A DNA stretch of 8,909 bases from Bacteroidales bacterium (lineage in GTDB: Bacteria; Bacteroidota; Bacteroidia; Bacteroidales; F082): positions 1 to 8,909 of the forward strand of contig JALNZT010000072.1 in assembly GCA_023229135.1 (NCBI GenBank), in the 5' to 3' direction. Position 1 is the stretch's first letter. Each line of letters starts with the position of its first letter. This document shows, piece after piece, positions 6,130 to 8,909 of the stretch. The notes beneath the pieces are model-generated. The model ran no database searches. It was not told the DNA's origin and saw only the letters and a list, made by a program, of their open reading frames with translations. The position numbers were made by a program, and so were the translations under genes.

Positions 6130-7137
6130 TTATAGTTCAAATGGTGGCTTAGTGCTTACATGCCAAGTAGCATATTTAACCTTTGCAAAATGAGCCATAT
6201 CCCAGCAATCAGACGGAACGCAAAGCCCAAATGCTGTATCATCCCATAAAAAGTATCTAATAATACTCTTTTCGTTCGAAGGTTTATACATGTTGCCAAT
6301 TGAAATAAGAGCATTTTTGTAATAACTGATTTCATCAGTTGACAGACAAGCATGATTTAATGTTGTTTCTTGGAAATCATGAAACAGAAGATACTCCCCA
6401 TAAGGGTTACTATTTGTGGGAACATCCCAATAGGTTATCCATGCGTGACTAACACCAGTATAGTATGAGTGTCCGACTGGAACGGAAATTTCCATATTAG
6501 CAAGATAGGCTATTTTATCTGCCGCATCCTTGCCTACACCTAATCCAGAACCATCACATCTTCCAAGTTCCCATCCCCAGTACCAAGGATAATTGTTTCC
6601 AAAACCAGTAGTGCCATCAGTTCCGAAACCTGAAGTGACTTCAAATGTAGCGAAATTATCGTCAGATTCTTTTAACGATATATCTGCAACAACCAATTGT
6701 TTTTGGTTTGCCGTGATATTAGCGTTATGTTCTGCCAGACTGTTAACAACTTGGTCGTATGCCACCTGAACATCAGCCAAAAGTATTTGCCCGTTTGTAA
6801 CAGGAACTTCAATAAATGCAGAATCGACAATGAATTCTTCTGTTTCAAAACTGGCATCTCCAAAAGTAAAGTTTGATGTTGCTTCAATATACCATACGGC
6901 ACTGTCAACATCCATTGGCTCAGTACTTGACTTTAGCGTTGGGTTTTCACGGATTAGGTCTATTTTGTCTCTAAATGCGACTATCCGTTTTTCTAATTGT
7001 TTGTCTTTTAAAGACTGCTCTGTCTGGGTTTCTTGTTTGTCAATACCTGTATGTTCTTTTTGACAGGAAATAAGAATCAAACTTGCTGTAATTAGTGTTG
7101 CCAAACCGAAATAAGTAAATAAATTTTTAGATTTCAT
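6130..7137 (-). CDS. Hypothetical lipoprotein of unknown function
   Basis: The 335-aa product begins with a lipoprotein signal: KSK, a hydrophobic core to about residue 21, and a lipobox LISC with the modified cysteine at C25, followed by QKEHTGIDKQ. It should be lipidated and held in the cell envelope. Residues about 30-65 are charged and probably helical. Then comes a segment with EPMDVDSAVWYIEATSNFTF and GDASFETEEFIVDSAFIEVP, a pattern I associate with uncharacterised Bacteroidota lipoproteins. The C-terminal half is aromatic- and glycine-rich (NNYPWYWGWELG, SHAWITYWDVP) and contains several cysteines (C194, C264, C307, C312 approximately) that could pair or bind metal. No catalytic motif is recognised. 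The ATG at 7135-7137 is the only start that gives the signal. The gene precedes the T9SS-protein gene in the same direction, and the two share the segment bracketed by the attC-like elements. Confidence 0.8.
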   Translation of the reverse strand: MKSKNLFTYFGLATLITASLILISCQKEHTGIDKQETQTEQSLKDKQLEKRIVAFRDKIDLIRENPTLKSSTEPMDVDSAVWYIEATSNFTFGDASFETEEFIVDSAFIEVPVTNGQILLADVQVAYDQVVNSLAEHNANITANQKQLVVADISLKESDDNFATFEVTSGFGTDGTTGFGNNYPWYWGWELGRCDGSGLGVGKDAADKIAYLANMEISVPVGHSYYTGVSHAWITYWDVPTNSNPYGEYLLFHDFQETTLNHACLSTDEISYYKNALISIGNMYKPSNEKSIIRYFLWDDTAFGLCVPSDCWDMAHFAKVKYATWHVSTKPPFEL

Positions 7138-7160
7138 TTTTAAAAAGTTTTAGGTAATAC

Positions 7161-7188
7161 TCAATTAATTGATTAATAGCTGATTAAT
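7161..7188. promoter_or_regulatory. Palindrome and direct repeats upstream of the lipoprotein gene
   Basis: TCAATTAATTGA (7161-7172) is a perfect 12-bp palindrome, and TGATTAAT occurs twice with an 11-bp repeat period (7170-7177 and 7181-7188). They lie 24-51 bp before the lipoprotein start, where an operator would fit. All are very A+T-rich, so chance is a real alternative. No clear TTG/TAnnTTTG promoter pair is visible in the 130 bp upstream of the gene. Confidence 0.25.
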
Positions 7189-7265
7189 AAAATAATCCAT
7201 CTGTTTTAATTGCGGGAATTCTACAATTTAAATCTTTTTACGTTTTACCTCCTTTCTTTTTCGTT

Positions 7266-7280
7266 CTTATTGCTTATAAC
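7266..7280 (-). repeat. Right copy of 15-bp terminal inverted repeat
   Basis: On the minus strand this reads GTTATAAGCAATAAG, matching the copy at 4569-4583 at 14 of 15 positions. It overlaps the outer core of the short attC-like element and marks the likely right edge of the two-gene segment. Confidence 0.55.
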
Positions 7281-7339
7281 GGTTTGGCTATGAGCAGTAG
7301 CGACCCGAAGGGCGCTATTGCTTATAGGTTTTGATGAAC
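7272..7339 (-). repeat. attC-like element, short form (68 nt)
   Basis: CTATGAGCAGTAGCG (7288-7302) pairs with CGCTATTGCTTATAG (7313-7327) on the plus strand with 13 Watson-Crick pairs and 2 G-T wobbles, and a CCC-GAA-GGG tip closes the hairpin. The left flank TTATAACGGTTTGGCTA resembles CATAACGGATGTGGCTA of the element at 4444. On the minus strand it ends CCGTTATAAGC, and its start GTTCATC is one base off the attC left consensus RYYYAAC. Size and form fit a short attC site lying 5' of the minus-strand lipoprotein gene, i.e. the site of a preceding cassette. It could instead belong to the end of the recombinase/IS91 element next to it, or be an extragenic palindrome. Confidence 0.48.
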
Positions 7340-7342
7340 TAA

Positions 7343-7355
7343 ATCCCTTCGGGAT
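7343..7355. repeat. Small hairpin ATCCC-TTC-GGGAT
   Basis: Perfect 5-bp arms around a TTC loop lie between the attC-like element and the recombinase gene. The sequence echoes the CCCGAAGGG tip at 7304-7312 in complement. It may mark the left end of the recombinase/IS91 element, since rolling-circle elements often carry subterminal hairpins, but the end cannot be fixed from one copy. Confidence 0.35.
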
Positions 7356-7433
7356 AGCTTTCTAATATGCAGTAAAGGTAAAGATTTTCATAAATACGTA
7401 TAATACAGAATTATTCATTTTAATTCTATAGTT

Positions 7434-8336
7434 ATGCGAAAAAAGAAATCCTTTACGATTGTTGAACGCACTATTATTTTAGTTCCTGAATTTGATGGTG
7501 TTATCAAACGCCTTTCCCAACAGGTAACACTTCGTGGTCAAAGCCCGAGTACCTTGAATAATTACATCAGGCGAATCGCCCTGTTTGTCATTAATTTTGA
7601 AAGATTGCCTGAACAGGTGAGTGAAGATGAGGCCAATGAATATTTGGTGGCTTTGGCCCGCGACCCTAAATCTCCCTCACGAAGTAGTTTCAAGCACATG
7701 GTTTATGGTTTGCGCTACTATTACCGGTTGATTGGTCTGAACAAAAAAGCCATTGCTTTGCCTTCCTTAAAGGGCGGCACCAAGCTGCCTGTGATATTGA
7801 ACAGATCAGAACTCAAAGAGTTGTTTGCAGCACCAAAACTTCTCAAACAACGCATTGTACTGTGTCTTATTTATTCTGCCGGTTTGCGCGGTCAGGAAGT
7901 GATTAATTTGAAAATTTCAGACATAGACTTTGAGCGCAAAACCATTCACATCCGGCAAACTAAGTATAAAAAAGATCGTATAATGCCCTTGTCGCCTACC
8001 ATGGCTATTGGTTTGAAAAAATATCTAAAAGCAGAGAATCCGCATATTTGGTTGTTTAATGGCAAACAAGCCGATAGTCAGTATAGCACAAAAGGTTTGT
8101 CTTGGGTGATGCGGGAGAACTTGAAAAAAACATCGATCACTAAAAAAGTAAACCTGCATTCGCTACGTCATAGTTATGCTACGCATTTGCTTGAGGAAGG
8201 CGTGAATATTGTAAGCCTTAAGCAGCTCTTGGGTCATGCAGAAATCACTACCACCATGATCTATCTTCATGTGGCTCAATTTGAACACGCAAAACCTCAC
8301 AGTCCTTTAGATACGCTTTATGGCAGGCCGCAGTAA
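7434..8336 (+). CDS. Tyrosine recombinase (XerC/D-like), IS91-associated
   Basis: This is a 300-aa site-specific recombinase. The N-terminal core-binding (SAM-like) domain spans about 20-105 (SPSTLNNYIRRIALFV, SFKHMVYGLRYYYRLIGL). The catalytic domain spans about 115-290 with the full set of residues: R152 in SAGLRGQEV, K177 or a neighbouring lysine in TKYKKDR, H242 and R245 in LHSLRHSYATHLLEEG, H268 in LLGHAEITTT, and nucleophile Y277 in MIYLHV. The tail QFEHAKPHSPLDTLYGRP matches what I know of recombinases encoded beside IS91 transposases. It lacks the extra segment between the catalytic lysine and HxxR that marks integron integrases. The ATG at 7434 gives a normal length. It overlaps the transposase gene by 17 nt and so is probably co-translated with it. 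It appears intact. Confidence 0.92.
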   Translation: MRKKKSFTIVERTIILVPEFDGVIKRLSQQVTLRGQSPSTLNNYIRRIALFVINFERLPEQVSEDEANEYLVALARDPKSPSRSSFKHMVYGLRYYYRLIGLNKKAIALPSLKGGTKLPVILNRSELKELFAAPKLLKQRIVLCLIYSAGLRGQEVINLKISDIDFERKTIHIRQTKYKKDRIMPLSPTMAIGLKKYLKAENPHIWLFNGKQADSQYSTKGLSWVMRENLKKTSITKKVNLHSLRHSYATHLLEEGVNIVSLKQLLGHAEITTTMIYLHVAQFEHAKPHSPLDTLYGRPQ

Positions 8337-8909
8337 TAAGCATGAATTGGCTGATGTAGTACAGCGTTTTGGAAAACAACTATTGGAGAAAGAGAACCTG
8401 TCTGGCCAACAAACAAAAACACTTTTTAATATTATTCAATGCAGGACTTCAAATTTAGGAGGTCATAAAGAAAAGTGTAGTTGTTGTGGGGAAGAACGCT
8501 ATAGCTATAACAGTTGTGGCGATAGACATTGCCCTAAATGCCAAAGCAATAAACAGGCTGTTTGGGTAGACAAAGTTACTCGGTCAACCCTTGCAGTAAA
8601 GCATTATCATATCGTTTTTACTGTGCCACATTGTTTAAATGACATCTGCTTGTGGAATCAGAGCGCGTATTACAAGATGCTCTTTAATGCTGTTTGGCAA
8701 ACACTGCACAGCTTTGGCTACACTCACTATGGAGTAGAAACAGGAGCTATTGCCGTATTACATTCCTGGGGCCAAAACCTGAGTCTTCATCCACATATAC
8801 ATTGTATAGTTCCTGCGGCAGGATACTCTTTGAAAGGAGAATGGAAGCATATTGGAAAATATGAGAACTACCTTTATCCGGTGCATCAACTAAGCAATAC
8901 CTTTAAGGG
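8320..8909 (+). CDS. IS91-family transposase, N-terminal part (runs off window)
   Basis: The frame is open from ATG 8320 to the right edge, about 196 codons. An N-terminal zinc-binding domain is clear: H49 and C53-x2-C56, then SYNSCGDRHCPKCQ with C66, C71 and C74. Next comes the start of the HUH nuclease domain: VKHYHIVFTVPHCLN and HSWGQNLSLHPHIHCIVPA, with the metal-binding HIH at 159-161. These enzymes nick one DNA strand with a tyrosine and move the element by rolling circle. The catalytic tyrosine and the rest of the protein (normally ~380-400 aa in this family) lie outside the window. The start overlaps the end of the recombinase gene by 17 nt; a start further downstream would leave fewer N-terminal residues before the family-like ELADVVQRFG stretch. 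No lesion is visible in the part present. Confidence 0.92.
   Translation, partial: MAGRSNKHELADVVQRFGKQLLEKENLSGQQTKTLFNIIQCRTSNLGGHKEKCSCCGEERYSYNSCGDRHCPKCQSNKQAVWVDKVTRSTLAVKHYHIVFTVPHCLNDICLWNQSAYYKMLFNAVWQTLHSFGYTHYGVETGAIAVLHSWGQNLSLHPHIHCIVPAAGYSLKGEWKHIGKYENYLYPVHQLSNTFK

Larger units (their letters stand above)
7340..8909 (+). mobile_element. IS91-type element with accessory tyrosine recombinase (right end outside window)
   Basis: A tyrosine recombinase gene followed by an overlapping IS91-family HUH transposase gene is a recurrent pair in Bacteroidota mobile elements. IS91-family elements move by a rolling-circle mechanism without typical inverted repeats, so the left edge cannot be read from symmetry. 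I set it just beyond the attC-like element as the leftmost plausible limit. The transposase catalytic tyrosine region and the origin end lie beyond the window. Confidence 0.55.

Noticed and set aside
6066..6140. Upstream start at 6140 for the T9SS-protein gene, overlapping the lipoprotein gene
   Set aside because: The added 25 residues are encoded by the palindrome and stand before a complete signal peptide; the ATG at 6063-6065 gives a normal export signal.
7399..7404. TATAAT as a -10 promoter for the recombinase gene
   Set aside because: No matching -35 lies at the right spacing, and Bacteroidota promoters use a different -7 motif; such A+T-rich hexamers are frequent here.
7434..8336. Tyrosine recombinase as the integron integrase serving the attC-like sites
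   Set aside because: It lacks the extra segment between the catalytic lysine and the HxxR motif that defines IntI proteins, and its C-terminus and gene neighbour match IS91-associated recombinases.

Overview
The window looks like an accessory region of a Bacteroidota chromosome (Cytophaga/Chitinophaga/Saprospira-like; genus not resolved). The main evidence is a secreted protein with a type IX secretion sorting domain (a type A-like C-terminus with a YPNP motif), a Bacteroidota-style lipoprotein, A+T-rich spacers, a RhuM-family gene in a type I restriction operon, and a tyrosine recombinase paired with an IS91-family transposase.

Layout, left to right. (1) Positions 1-123 hold foreign DNA that interrupts hsdS, probably the end of an insertion element. 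(2) Positions 124-4252, minus strand, carry a type I restriction operon in the order HTH regulator (frameshifted), hsdR (intact, 988 aa), rhuM-like gene (intact, 282 aa), hsdS (cut after about 47 codons). All three junctions use the same 8-nt stop/start overlap, ATGANTAA. No hsdM is visible. The system therefore looks decayed: the restriction/translocation subunit is intact, but the specificity subunit is broken and the methylase is not in view. (3) Positions 4253-4595 are non-coding and contain two large imperfect hairpins. (4) Positions 4596-7137, minus strand, carry a lipoprotein gene and a T9SS-exported protein gene, separated by a perfect 34-bp palindrome that should act as a terminator. 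(5) Positions 7138-7433 are non-coding and contain a third hairpin. (6) From 7434 to the right edge, plus strand, lie a tyrosine recombinase gene and an overlapping IS91-family HUH transposase gene that runs off the window.

The most interesting structure is the pair of hairpin elements that bracket the two-gene segment in (4): 4444-4577 and 7272-7339. They share an architecture, have covarying stems with G-T wobbles at the same two positions, and leave the segment with near-identical 15-bp terminal inverted repeats. Read on the minus strand, the coding direction of the two genes, they resemble integron attC sites, including a GTTATGC right-end core and a TATAACAAAAGC left end like that of Vibrio repeats. 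My reading is that 4570-7280 is a gene-cassette-like module carrying an exported lipoprotein plus a T9SS protein. No integron integrase is present in the window, so this remains an inference.
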